NCBI RefSeq assembly: GCF_002982135.1
Contig: NZ_CP019981.1
Span: 1,860,001 to 1,924,000, forward strand
Source of the DNA: Pediococcus inopinatus
Lineage (GTDB): Bacteria > Bacillota > Bacilli > Lactobacillales > Lactobacillaceae
Direction: 5' to 3'
DNA length: 64,000 bases
The notes below the pieces were generated by a model that was given only the letters and a program-made list of their open reading frames with translations, had not been told where the DNA came from and made no database searches. A program made the position numbers and the translations under genes. Of the stretch, positions 1 through 8,203 are shown piece by piece (position 1 is the stretch's first letter; each line of letters opens with the position of its first letter).

Positions 1-1125
1 TTTTGATTTGATGAAAATTGCTAGAACTGCAGCACCTTGAGCAACCATTGTCATTGAAACAATCGCGTTTAAATAACTGTATCCTTTAGATGCAATATCG
101 TTTGCAATCAATGGCACAATCGCCCAGTGTAATCCGAAGATAACCAAACTTTGATAGAAGCCACCAATGATTGCTCCGGCAATTGGATAATTGAATTTCA
201 AAATTGCATCTAATAGCCATGAAATTCCGGTACTTACTAAGGTAATCGCAGGTCCCACAACGATCATGATGATTGCTGATACAAGAATAACTTCAAATAA
301 TGGCACAAAAATCATTTGGAGAATTTGAGGAATCCATTTTTTTAACCAAATTTCAATGTAGTGGGCCATCCATGCCCCCGCAATGATTGGAAAAATACTG
401 TACGTGTAATTTACCATGTGAATTGGCAGGCCAAACAGATTCGTGTTCAAGGCCATTCCTAATAAAGTACCCGTTGTTTTGGTTCCGGAAGCAATTGCAA
501 ATAATGACGGATAAACTAACACCCCACCAATAATAGCCATTATAATTGGATCCGATTTAAGCCTTTTGGCAGCCGTAAACCCAACAATAATTGGTAAGAA
601 GTAAAAGGCAGAATCACCCATTGCTGAGATAATAATGTAAGTTTGTGATGTTGCAGTCGTCCAGTGAAAATCCACGGCCATTTGGAGTAATCCTTTAAGA
701 ATACCACTCGCTGCCAATAAACCAACGACAGGCATCATTGAACCCGTGATAACCCCAATTAAGGAATTAAAACCGTCTTTAATTTTATCCTTAAAGCTTC
801 GATTGTCAGGGCCTTTAGCCGCAGCTGATGTTTCCGCTACAATCGCCGCTGTTGCATCTGGATCCGCATATTCTTGTCCAATTTGTGCAATCACTGCATC
901 ATAAACTTCAGTAACTGCAGCACCAATTACAACTTGGTATTGGCCTTGTGCATGGCGCACGGTAATGACATCTTCAAAGTTTTGAATCACATCGTCTTTT
1001 GCAATGCTTTCATCTTTTAAATAAAACCGCAGACGCGTAATACAATGAATCAGACTTTTTATATTTTCTTTGCCACCAACATTCTCGATAATGTCGGAAG
1101 CAAGCTTTGTATAATCCTTTGCCAT
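1..1125 (-). CDS. treB: PTS trehalose-type EIIBC permease (3' part missing at window edge)
   Basis: The gene runs off the left edge; 375 codons are visible. The EIIB domain is N-terminal, with the phosphorylated cysteine in SLIHCITRLRF. A multi-pass EIIC domain follows. It would import and phosphorylate trehalose to trehalose-6-phosphate using phosphate passed from EIIA. I placed the start at 1125 because a GGGGG ribosome-binding run precedes the ATG. It lies 17 bp after the EIIA gene and diverges from treR-treC, whose hydrolase uses trehalose-6-phosphate. Trehalose specificity is inferred from that context. Confidence 0.93.
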   Translation of the reverse strand, partial: MAKDYTKLASDIIENVGGKENIKSLIHCITRLRFYLKDESIAKDDVIQNFEDVITVRHAQGQYQVVIGAAVTEVYDAVIAQIGQEYADPDATAAIVAETSAAAKGPDNRSFKDKIKDGFNSLIGVITGSMMPVVGLLAASGILKGLLQMAVDFHWTTATSQTYIIISAMGDSAFYFLPIIVGFTAAKRLKSDPIIMAIIGGVLVYPSLFAIASGTKTTGTLLGMALNTNLFGLPIHMVNYTYSIFPIIAGAWMAHYIEIWLKKWIPQILQMIFVPLFEVILVSAIIMIVVGPAITLVSTGISWLLDAILKFNYPIAGAIIGGFYQSLVIFGLHWAIVPLIANDIASKGYSYLNAIVSMTMVAQGAAVLAIFIKSK

Positions 1126-1142
1126 TTTAAATACCCCCTTTA

Positions 1143-1637
1143 TTATGCTTTAACTGTGACAGTCCCAATCTTAGCTTTGGCTTTAGTTTGTCCTGTAGAT
1201 ACATCCAAATGATCTAATTTATCAGCAGAATTCGGAAAGACCACAATAATCACATCATCTAACTTAGCTTCATGAACCTGATCTAAATCAATGGTGGCAA
1301 TATCATCCCCACCATTAACAATGTCACCAGGTTGCACGCTAATCGTAAATGGAGCGCCCTTCAAATCGACAGTATCAACACCCATGTGAATTAAAACTTC
1401 CATGCCATTGGCCATCGTAAATCCCAACGCGTGTTTTGTGCTGGCAACCATCGTCACTGTTCCAGCCACCGGACTCACAATGTGTCCGTCACTAGGCTTT
1501 ACTCCAAGGCCTTCCCCCATCGCTTTTTGTGCAAAAACTGGATCGCTGACTTCACTCAAGTCGATAACTTGTCCAGTTACTGGTGCGTAAACTGAATTAT
1601 CATCAGCCACCTTTTTCTTTTTTCCAAATCCAAACAT
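1143..1637 (-). CDS. PTS EIIA domain protein, glucose (Crr) type
   Basis: This is a stand-alone EIIA of about 164 residues. HIVSPVAGTV and LIHMGVDTVDLKG are characteristic of the glucose-type EIIA fold, and the histidine in LIHMG is the expected phosphorylation site. It is the first gene of a minus-strand operon with treB and probably donates phosphate to the EIIB domain of that permease. Two in-frame ATGs exist. The upstream one (1643) is only one base from the GGAGGT box, whereas the ATG at 1637 has a normal spacing of 7, so I chose 1637. Confidence 0.92.
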   Translation of the reverse strand: MFGFGKKKKVADDNSVYAPVTGQVIDLSEVSDPVFAQKAMGEGLGVKPSDGHIVSPVAGTVTMVASTKHALGFTMANGMEVLIHMGVDTVDLKGAPFTISVQPGDIVNGGDDIATIDLDQVHEAKLDDVIIVVFPNSADKLDHLDVSTGQTKAKAKIGTVTVKA

Positions 1638-1678
1638 TTCCATTACCTCCCAACTGAATAATAAAACTTGGCTTTAAA

Positions 1679-1692
1679 ATTAATCGCTTTCT
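1679..1692 (-). promoter_or_regulatory. cre-like CcpA site in the treB leader
   Basis: The minus strand reads AGAAAGCGATTAAT, which keeps the AAAGCG core of the CcpA cre consensus but has three mismatches. It lies downstream of the -10 box, where CcpA would block transcription. Tentative. Confidence 0.35.
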
Positions 1693-1705
1693 TGTTAACG
1701 GTGTC

Positions 1706-1735
1706 ATCATACATCCTGTATATACATGTTGTCAA
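1706..1735 (-). promoter_or_regulatory. Promoter of the EIIA-treB operon with embedded TreR operator
   Basis: The minus strand has TTGACA (1735-1730) and TATGAT (1711-1706) with an 18-bp spacer. The perfect palindrome TGTATATACA (1717-1726) sits in the middle of the spacer. Palindromes of this type are known operators of GntR-family TreR repressors, and this placement would block RNA polymerase directly. Confidence 0.75.
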
Positions 1736-1813
1736 ATTTAAAGTGCTTATTTTTTTAATTGCTTATTTATCGGCTTTTAAATGCATGGTATTTTAAAATA
1801 TTATCTTTTTATC

Positions 1814-1856
1814 TTGTCTATACTTGTAATTTTATGATATGATGGAAGCGCTTTAG
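1814..1856 (+). promoter_or_regulatory. treR-treC promoter with half-conserved TreR operator and cre-like site
   Basis: TTGTCT (1814-1819) and TATGAT (1838-1843) are separated by 18 bp. TTGTCTATAC (1814-1823) resembles the operator upstream of the EIIA gene and overlaps the -35 box, suggesting treR autoregulation. TGGAAGCGCTTTAG (1843-1856) has a symmetrical AAGCGCTT core and may be a weak cre site. Confidence 0.55.
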
Positions 1857-1869
1857 GAGGCGAGTAGTT

Positions 1870-2586
1870 ATGCAAAATAAATTTAACGCCATTTATCATG
1901 ATTTAGCAGACAAAATCATTCATCATATCTATCCGGTTGCTAGTTATCTTCCTAGTGAAACTCAGTTATCTGAACTATATGGAACATCTCGTGAAACAAT
2001 CCGAAAAGCATTATCAGAGTTGCTTACAAACGGTTTTATCCAGAAAATTCGGGGGAAAGGTTCAGTTGTTTTGAACCTGCAGCGCTTTAATTTTCCAGTT
2101 TCTGGCATTACTTCTTTTAAAGAACTAAACAAGTCTCAACACATGAATTCCAGTACCGAAGTTCTATGCATTGAAGATCAGCATGTGCCACTCGAAAACT
2201 TTGATTATCAATCAGCTACCCCACTAAAGGCAACCTATGTGGAACGGCTTCGAAAAATTGACAACGAACCCATTGTTTTAGATCGCGATTATATTTTAAA
2301 AAATATTGTCCCTGAGATTTCTCAAACGGTAGCAGCCGATTCTTTATATGACTATTTTGAAAACCAGCTTGGTTTAGTCATTAGCTACGCAACCAAGACC
2401 ATCACAGTTGAGCATCCTACTAAAGAAGAAGCTAAATTGCTTGAGCTAAACGAACAACAAGATATAGTTGTTGTCCGCAGTCAAACCTATTTAGAAGACA
2501 CAACTCTCTTCCAATTTACAGAATCCATCCACCGGCCCGACAAATTTAGCTTTGTTGATTTTGCCCGCCGTCAAAAAATTAACTAA
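1870..2586 (+). CDS. treR: GntR/HutC-family trehalose operon repressor
   Basis: The 238-residue protein has an N-terminal winged helix-turn-helix (about 10-75; LPSETQLSELYGTSRETIRKA is the recognition region) and a C-terminal UTRA effector domain. In this family trehalose-6-phosphate releases the repressor from palindromic operators. An AGGAGG box precedes the start. The gene lies 13 bp before treC and diverges from the EIIA-treB operon, which carries a TGTATATACA operator. Confidence 0.92.
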   Translation: MQNKFNAIYHDLADKIIHHIYPVASYLPSETQLSELYGTSRETIRKALSELLTNGFIQKIRGKGSVVLNLQRFNFPVSGITSFKELNKSQHMNSSTEVLCIEDQHVPLENFDYQSATPLKATYVERLRKIDNEPIVLDRDYILKNIVPEISQTVAADSLYDYFENQLGLVISYATKTITVEHPTKEEAKLLELNEQQDIVVVRSQTYLEDTTLFQFTESIHRPDKFSFVDFARRQKIN

Positions 2587-2599
2587 GGAGTGTTTAAAT

Positions 2600-4252
2600 A
2601 TGTCATTTCAAGACAAAGTAATCTATCAAATTTATCCAAAATCTTTTTATGATAGTGACGGTGACGGAATCGGGGATCTTCGCGGGATTATTGAAAAAAT
2701 TCCTTACATTGCCAAACTTAACATTGACATGATTTGGTTTAATCCCTTTTTTGTATCTCCACAAAATGATAACGGTTATGATATCGCAGATTATTATAAA
2801 GTTGATCCTCGTTTTGGCACCATGGCCGATTTTGAAGAACTAGCTCAAAAATTAAAAGAACATCATATTGGAATTATGCTAGATATGGTCTTAAATCACA
2901 CTTCTACAGCTCATGAATGGTTTCAAAAAGCCTTGGCTGGCGACACAAAATACCAAGATTTTTATTATATTCGGGATCCGAAGCCCAATGGGGATCTACC
3001 AACAAATTGGGATTCTAAATTTGGCGGCCCAGCTTGGGGCAAATTCGGTCAAACTGGAAAGTACTATTTACATCTCTATGACCCAACTCAAGCCGACCTT
3101 GACTGGCATAATCCTATCGTTCGTCAAGAACTCTATAAAGTGATTAACTTTTGGCAATCAAAGGGAGTCCATGGTTTCCGCTTCGACGTAATCAACGTCA
3201 CGGGGAAAAAAAAAGAACTAATCGACGCTCCGGTTGGTGTGGCCAGCAAGTCTCTATATACTGATACACCAGTCGTTCAAGATTATCTAAAAGAAATGAA
3301 TCAAGCAAGTTTTGGGCAAGATCCAGATGCGATTACCGTGGGCGAAATGTCGTCAACATCGATTGCTAATAGTGTTGAGTACACTTTACCCAGTAACCAC
3401 GAATTGACGATGGTTTTCACTTTTCATCATTTAAAAGTTGATTATATAAATGGTGAGAAATGGACAAAAACGCCATTTGACTTCATGAAGCTCAAAAAAA
3501 TCCTAAACGAGTGGCAAATTGGCATGGCCAAAGGCGGTGGTTGGAATGCCCTTTTCTGGAATAATCATGATCAACCCCGCGCGATTAATCGATTTGGTGA
3601 TCCTGTTCATTACCGGGCAAAATCAGCAGAAATGTTGGCAACAACGATGCATTTATTGCGAGGAACTCCATATATCTATATGGGGGAAGAAATCGGGATG
3701 AGCGATCCGGATTACACTTCAATGAGTGATTATGTAGATGTGGAATGTCAAAATGCTTATCAAGAACTTTTAGCCACTGGTAAATCTGCAGCTGAGGCTT
3801 TTGAAATTATTAAAACTAAATCACGGGATAATAGTCGGACCCCCATGCAATGGGATAATTCCAAATATGCTGGTTTTTCAGCTCATAAGCCTTGGTTAAT
3901 GCCCACCAATCAGGATGAAGTAAATGTTAAAGATGAATTTGCACACGGAGAAATTTTTGCTTACTATCAAAAACTAATTAAATTGCGAAAAACTCAGCCA
4001 ATTATTGCGCAAGGCGATTTCAAGCCGCTAATGATTGATAATAAACAAGTTTTTGCTTACTTAAGAAATTATCAAGACCAGACCTTGATTGTCTTAAACA
4101 ACTTCTACGGAAAATCGACAACTGTGGAATTACCAGACAAGCTATGCGAACAAAATAGTACAGTATTAATTTCAAATTATGATAATGCAATTGAACTTCA
4201 GAAACAGATTGAACTTCAACCCTATCAGTCTGTAGCGTTTTTACTGAATTAA
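2600..4252 (+). CDS. treC: Trehalose-6-phosphate hydrolase (GH13)
   Basis: This cytoplasmic alpha-amylase-fold enzyme of 550 residues splits trehalose-6-phosphate into glucose and glucose-6-phosphate. Visible GH13 signatures are DMVLNHTS, GFRFDVINV (nucleophile Asp), TVGEMSS (acid/base Glu) and NHDQPR (transition-state Asp). The start at 2600 is chosen because AAGGAG overlaps the treR stop at good spacing; an upstream in-frame codon inside treR is unlikely to be used. It is co-transcribed with treR and ends before a strong hairpin terminator. Some lactobacilli call this gene treA. Confidence 0.95.
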   Translation: MSFQDKVIYQIYPKSFYDSDGDGIGDLRGIIEKIPYIAKLNIDMIWFNPFFVSPQNDNGYDIADYYKVDPRFGTMADFEELAQKLKEHHIGIMLDMVLNHTSTAHEWFQKALAGDTKYQDFYYIRDPKPNGDLPTNWDSKFGGPAWGKFGQTGKYYLHLYDPTQADLDWHNPIVRQELYKVINFWQSKGVHGFRFDVINVTGKKKELIDAPVGVASKSLYTDTPVVQDYLKEMNQASFGQDPDAITVGEMSSTSIANSVEYTLPSNHELTMVFTFHHLKVDYINGEKWTKTPFDFMKLKKILNEWQIGMAKGGGWNALFWNNHDQPRAINRFGDPVHYRAKSAEMLATTMHLLRGTPYIYMGEEIGMSDPDYTSMSDYVDVECQNAYQELLATGKSAAEAFEIIKTKSRDNSRTPMQWDNSKYAGFSAHKPWLMPTNQDEVNVKDEFAHGEIFAYYQKLIKLRKTQPIIAQGDFKPLMIDNKQVFAYLRNYQDQTLIVLNNFYGKSTTVELPDKLCEQNSTVLISNYDNAIELQKQIELQPYQSVAFLLN

Positions 4253-4256
4253 ACAC

Positions 4257-4304
4257 AAAGAGCCTCTTCTGTATCCATTATGTTGGCTACAGAAGAGGCT
4301 CTTT
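4257..4304. terminator. Bidirectional rho-independent terminator
   Basis: A perfect 17-bp stem (4257-4273 with 4288-4304) has A/T runs on both sides. It separates treC from the convergent membrane-protein gene at 4324. Confidence 0.9.
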
Positions 4305-4323
4305 ATTATCAGAATCTAAAAAA

Positions 4324-4971
4324 TCAAATTTTCCAATCGTACTTATAATCAGCATACGAAACATAAAAAGTACCAAACCGTCTAATCTTAAAGCTAATAT
4401 TACCAACACCTTTTATAGAAATTCTTGACTGCTTTGGTGTAACAATAGTCAGCTTATTTTTCTTTAATTGGTTTATGTTACTATCAGTCAAAACAATTTC
4501 AGCCTTCGCAGCGGCAAACGGATCTGCATAACTACTACTGGCCAAGCGGGCACTCAGCTTGGGAGATAACAAGCAAAGGCAAAATAGGACCCCAATTATA
4601 ACGGCCATTTGGTTTACATATTTAGCAGGTCGATCCTGATTGCAGATGATCACCGTTAAATAGGCATCGCAAATCAGCACAAATACTACGCCAAACATTG
4701 CGACTGGAAGTAAATATATTGGTGGTTTTGCAGTTATAGTTGCCAAAATCAAAAATATCAACGCAATCAGATTAATCGGACGCCACTTAAATAAGGTCAT
4801 CAACAAAAGTACTGTGATTCCCGCAAGAGGCACAAAATTTAACACCATTCCTTTGCCGACCAACATAGTGGATTCAACGGTCGGGTACGAAACGGCTCGC
4901 AAAGCCCATAAAATATTTAACCCCATCCAAACACAAAAATAGATTGGTATCCTTAGATTTCGATATCTCAT
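4324..4971 (-). CDS. Integral membrane protein of unknown function
   Basis: About 215 residues with roughly five hydrophobic segments (about 10-28, 45-62, 68-82, 88-110, 125-142). A C-terminal soluble part of about 70 residues is rich in Lys, Ile and Ser. I recognise no family. The start could be the TTG at 4974 or the ATG at 4971; GAGG lies 9 bases before the ATG. It stands alone between a shared terminator and the unrelated pair downstream. Confidence 0.7.
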   Translation of the reverse strand: MRYRNLRIPIYFCVWMGLNILWALRAVSYPTVESTMLVGKGMVLNFVPLAGITVLLLMTLFKWRPINLIALIFLILATITAKPPIYLLPVAMFGVVFVLICDAYLTVIICNQDRPAKYVNQMAVIIGVLFCLCLLSPKLSARLASSSYADPFAAAKAEIVLTDSNINQLKKNKLTIVTPKQSRISIKGVGNISFKIRRFGTFYVSYADYKYDWKI

Positions 4972-5082
4972 CAATAATTTCCTCTAACTCACTTAAGCAA
5001 TATTATTTATCACACGATCGTTGTTGCTTGTCTAAAACATAACACTACACAATGTAAAAAACCAACCCAAATATACAAACAA

Positions 5083-5118
5083 AAGTGCTCACTTTCGCTA
5101 TTCCTAAAATGGGCACTT
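5083..5118 (-). terminator. Terminator of the tandem paralogue pair
   Basis: An imperfect 13-bp stem with G-T wobbles (5083-5095 with 5106-5118), followed on the minus strand by a T-rich tail. It overlaps the stop codon of the 5117 gene. Confidence 0.7.
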
Positions 5119-5719
5119 ATTTTATATTAGTTTGAACTTCTTCCGGATAATTTAAATTGACTGCCTTAGCCACTTGAGTAACAAATATTCCATCAAATAG
5201 TTCTGTCCAAGTAGCAGGACCGGTGGTAACAGAAGCCAAATCAAATGGATCTTCAATCAAGATGTTTTGTTCCTCACACCAAGCTGTTAAGCGTTTATAA
5301 ATCTCAAGATTATTATTTTCATTTAAAAGATAATAATTGCCAGCCGAAGTTCCAATTGTTATTGATAATTCGTAATGAATACTGGGTGCAACAAAAGTAG
5401 TCATTCTTCGAATTACACCAAACTGAACATACTGAATATCTGCTGTCTTTGTGGTCTCAATCACTTTTTTGTTATTGTCGATTAATTGAATCCCTGTATC
5501 AATAAAATTAACCTCTTCTGATGCTTTTTCCCCAAATACTTTCCTACCGATTTTATGATTTCCCGCATCTGAATTTATTGAACTACGCGGAGAAATTTGA
5601 TCATCGAACGAAATACGTATTTGTGTGAAACATTTCTTAACATACCGAATTTTATCTTTCACATACATACTACTATTAGTAAAAGCTGTTTTTGAAATTT
5701 CATGCATTTTCTTTGCCAA
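5117..5719 (-). CDS. Conserved protein of unknown function, second of a tandem pair
   Basis: The 200-residue soluble protein is about half identical to its upstream neighbour (5728-6321). Shared blocks are KMHEI.KTAF, QFGVIR, GNYYLLN, AWC..QNI..EDPF and LNYPEEVQT. No signal peptide or membrane segment is seen and I do not recognise the family. Only 8 bp separate the two genes, so they are one operon that arose by tandem duplication. Confidence 0.75.
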   Translation of the reverse strand: MAKKMHEISKTAFTNSSMYVKDKIRYVKKCFTQIRISFDDQISPRSSINSDAGNHKIGRKVFGEKASEEVNFIDTGIQLIDNNKKVIETTKTADIQYVQFGVIRRMTTFVAPSIHYELSITIGTSAGNYYLLNENNNLEIYKRLTAWCEEQNILIEDPFDLASVTTGPATWTELFDGIFVTQVAKAVNLNYPEEVQTNIK

Positions 5720-5727
5720 TCTTTCAA

Positions 5728-6321
5728 TTAAAATTTGGTTTGAACTTCTTCTGGATAATTCAGTTTTTCTGCTTTAGCAACTTTATCTACAAATGTACTA
5801 TCAAGATCGTTTTTCCACGTGCTAGGTTCGCCCGTGATAGACTCTAACTCAAACGGATCTTCAAGCGAGATGTTTTGCTGGTTACACCAAGCCTTTAATT
5901 GCTCATAAACCGCAAAATCATCATTTAACAAATAATAATTACCACTGTCTATTCCGATTGTTATCGCTAATTCATAATAAAAACCAGGTGCCAAATAGGT
6001 AGACATTTTGCGAATCACACCAAATTGAATGTATTGAATATCACTTGATTTCGTGGTCGCAACTACTTCCTTATCCTTACCAATCACCTGCATTCCAGTG
6101 TCATCAAACTTCACCGTTTCTGGTAGTACCAGTCCAAACAGTTCTCCAACCACTTTATTACTTTTTTTATCTGAATTCTTCTGACTCTGTGGAAAAATTT
6201 GGTCATTAATTAAAATACGCATTGATGTAAAACAATCTTTAATATAAGCTACTTTTTCTTTTTTATAATTACCTGTTTTAGCAAAAGCCGTTTTTGGAAT
6301 TTCATGCATCTTCTTCACCAA
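5728..6321 (-). CDS. Conserved protein of unknown function, first of a tandem pair
   Basis: The 197-residue paralogue of the following gene shares its length and conserved blocks throughout, including the single conserved Trp-Cys pair in AWC. Such duplicated small cytoplasmic proteins are often immunity or antitoxin-like, but nothing in the sequence shows this. The start ATG follows a weak Shine-Dalgarno. Confidence 0.75.
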   Translation of the reverse strand: MVKKMHEIPKTAFAKTGNYKKEKVAYIKDCFTSMRILINDQIFPQSQKNSDKKSNKVVGELFGLVLPETVKFDDTGMQVIGKDKEVVATTKSSDIQYIQFGVIRKMSTYLAPGFYYELAITIGIDSGNYYLLNDDFAVYEQLKAWCNQQNISLEDPFELESITGEPSTWKNDLDSTFVDKVAKAEKLNYPEEVQTKF

Positions 6322-6531
6322 TCTTTCAATTAAACCTTGAGTATTTCACAACAACAATATATGAAATTAGCTTAATCGAACCCTTGCCATTTTACAGATT
6401 TATCACTACTAACAAATTTCACTAACATGTTATCCCCCCAGAGAGCTGTTTAAAACGCTTTCATTAAATTCTATTTTAGTCTCTTTTCTAAAAAAGACAA
6501 CTATTGCTAGAAAACTCAAATTTTCGTTAGT

Positions 6532-7434
6532 TTACGCAGAATGGCGATTGGCAATTGCCAAGATAAACACGGTGCTTAAGATTAAGATGGTCCCAATTGT
6601 TTCCATCAAACCAAACTTTAAGTTTAGAAACACTACCGATACGATCGTTGCTGATAACGGCTCAAAAGCATCCAATAAACCAGTGGCAGTTGCAGAAATG
6701 TAGGCTAAACTGGCTAGATAAATAAAGTAGGCTATGACGGAACCAAAAATGACGATAAACAAATATCCTGCCCAGCCGGCCGCGTCAAATTTTGGCACAT
6801 CACGCCATGCTGGCTGAATAAACATGAACAACGCGCCACCAACCACCATTGACCATGAAGAAACGGTCAAAGATCCGTATTGATCCAGTATTTTATCCGG
6901 CAACAAAACATAAGCAGCCGCGGCCACTCCCGTTACCACACCCCAAAATAAGGCTGCTGGCGAAATAGTCAAAGACGTTGGATTCCCGCCCGTAATCAAG
7001 AGATAGGTTCCGACCAAAGCCGCAACAATGGCCCAAACATCTCCGCGTCGTGGCACCTTTTTATAACGCACGATTGTGAAGACGACAATAAAGACCGGCG
7101 CTAAAAACTGTAGAATAGTAGCCGTAGCAGCATTTCCAACTGCCACTGCCTTGTAGTAAACAGCTTGCATAGCAGTCATGCCAAAAATGGTAAAAACAAG
7201 TAATTGAATAATCGCCTTTTTATCGTGCCAAATCGCAAATAGCTTTGGTCGTTGTTTTGCTTGAAGCATCCCAAATGCAAGTAATAATAATCCACCAAAA
7301 AACATCTTGGATCCAATTAACCAAGTTAATTTCATGTGGTAATCAGCAAATAGAATCTGCGCAATCGGTCCTGAAATCCCCCAACAAATAGCCCCAATTG
7401 ACGCGTACAAAATTCCTCGTGTTGATTTGCTCAT
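6532..7434 (-). CDS. EamA/DMT-family transporter
   Basis: The 300-residue protein has ten hydrophobic segments arranged as two EamA halves, the usual drug/metabolite transporter layout. It starts with SKSTRGILYASIGAICWGISGP, a typical EamA first helix. Substrate is unknown; relatives export amino acids or other metabolites. A GGGGGA box precedes the ATG. It stands alone, with the hairpin repeat array upstream. Confidence 0.88.
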   Translation of the reverse strand: MSKSTRGILYASIGAICWGISGPIAQILFADYHMKLTWLIGSKMFFGGLLLLAFGMLQAKQRPKLFAIWHDKKAIIQLLVFTIFGMTAMQAVYYKAVAVGNAATATILQFLAPVFIVVFTIVRYKKVPRRGDVWAIVAALVGTYLLITGGNPTSLTISPAALFWGVVTGVAAAAYVLLPDKILDQYGSLTVSSWSMVVGGALFMFIQPAWRDVPKFDAAGWAGYLFIVIFGSVIAYFIYLASLAYISATATGLLDAFEPLSATIVSVVFLNLKFGLMETIGTILILSTVFILAIANRHSA

Positions 7435-7558
7435 ACTTGCATCCCCCGTTTAGTGTTTCCCGTATTTAAAACTCATGCTTCTAATTATCGGACTATTAGG
7501 AAACGAACGCAATGAGGATTTTGTATTTAACTAACTAGCATTTCAAATATTTGCCACT

Positions 7559-8193
7559 GAGACGGAGGACAGCTCAGAAAAGCAAAAGACAATAAATAAG
7601 TACATCTCACGCGGGATGGCGATCCCGCACCGGTGCCGCTCGTTGCCTTTTTTTCTCCGCCGAGATTTAGGACAGCTCGACAAGTCAAAAGGGCGCGGAT
7701 AAGTATGACTCACAGCAGGATTGCAATCCTGCCTCCGTCACCTTGCTCGTTGCCTCTTTTTATCCGCCGAGACTGAGGACAGCTCAGAAAAGCAAAAGAC
7801 AATAAATAAGTACACCTCACGCGGGATGGTAATCCCGCACCGGTGCTGCTCGTTGCCTTTTTTTCTCCGCCGAGACTGAGGACAGCTCAGAAAAGCAAAA
7901 GACAATAAATAAGTACACCTCACGCGGGATGGCAATCCCGCACCGGTGCTGCTCGTTGCCTTTTTTTCTCCGCTGAGATTTAGGACAGCTCGACAAGTCA
8001 AAAGGGCGCGGATAAGTATGACTCACAGCAGGATTGCAATCCTGCCTCCGTCACCTTGCTCGTTGCCTCTTTTTATCCGCCGAGACTGAGGACAGCTCAG
8101 AAAAGCAAAAGACAATAAATAAGTACACCTCACGCGGGATGGTGATCCCGCACCGGTGCACTTATTTAGTGTCTTTTAGCGCTTTTCTTCGCT
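7559..8193. repeat. Tandem array of two alternating hairpin repeat units (A-B-A-A-B-A)
   Basis: Units of type A (103 bp: 7559-7661, 7769-7871, 7872-7974, 8082-8193) and type B (107 bp: 7662-7768, 7975-8081) form a 313-bp A-B-A block that is itself duplicated. All share GGACAGCTC near the start. A has the hairpin GCGGGAT/ATCCCGC plus the palindrome GCACCGGTGC. B has the 18-bp palindrome GCAGGATTGCAATCCTGC and outer arms GCGGATAA/TTATCCGC. Loop bases vary (gcg, gta, gca, gtg) while stems are kept. The last A unit has a divergent right end that pairs back on its left half. It lies downstream of the baeRF gene. Apparent ORFs inside it follow the repeat and are not believed. Confidence 0.9.
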
Positions 8194-8203
8194 CACTTTA
8201 TTT

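Noticed and set aside
7738..8026. Two apparent minus-strand proteins of 87 and 69 residues
   Set aside because: They lie wholly inside the hairpin repeat array and their sequences repeat with it; no ribosome-binding site and no independent conservation expected.
7559..8193. Possible CRISPR array
   Set aside because: Units are contiguous without unique spacers, two types alternate, and no cas genes are near.
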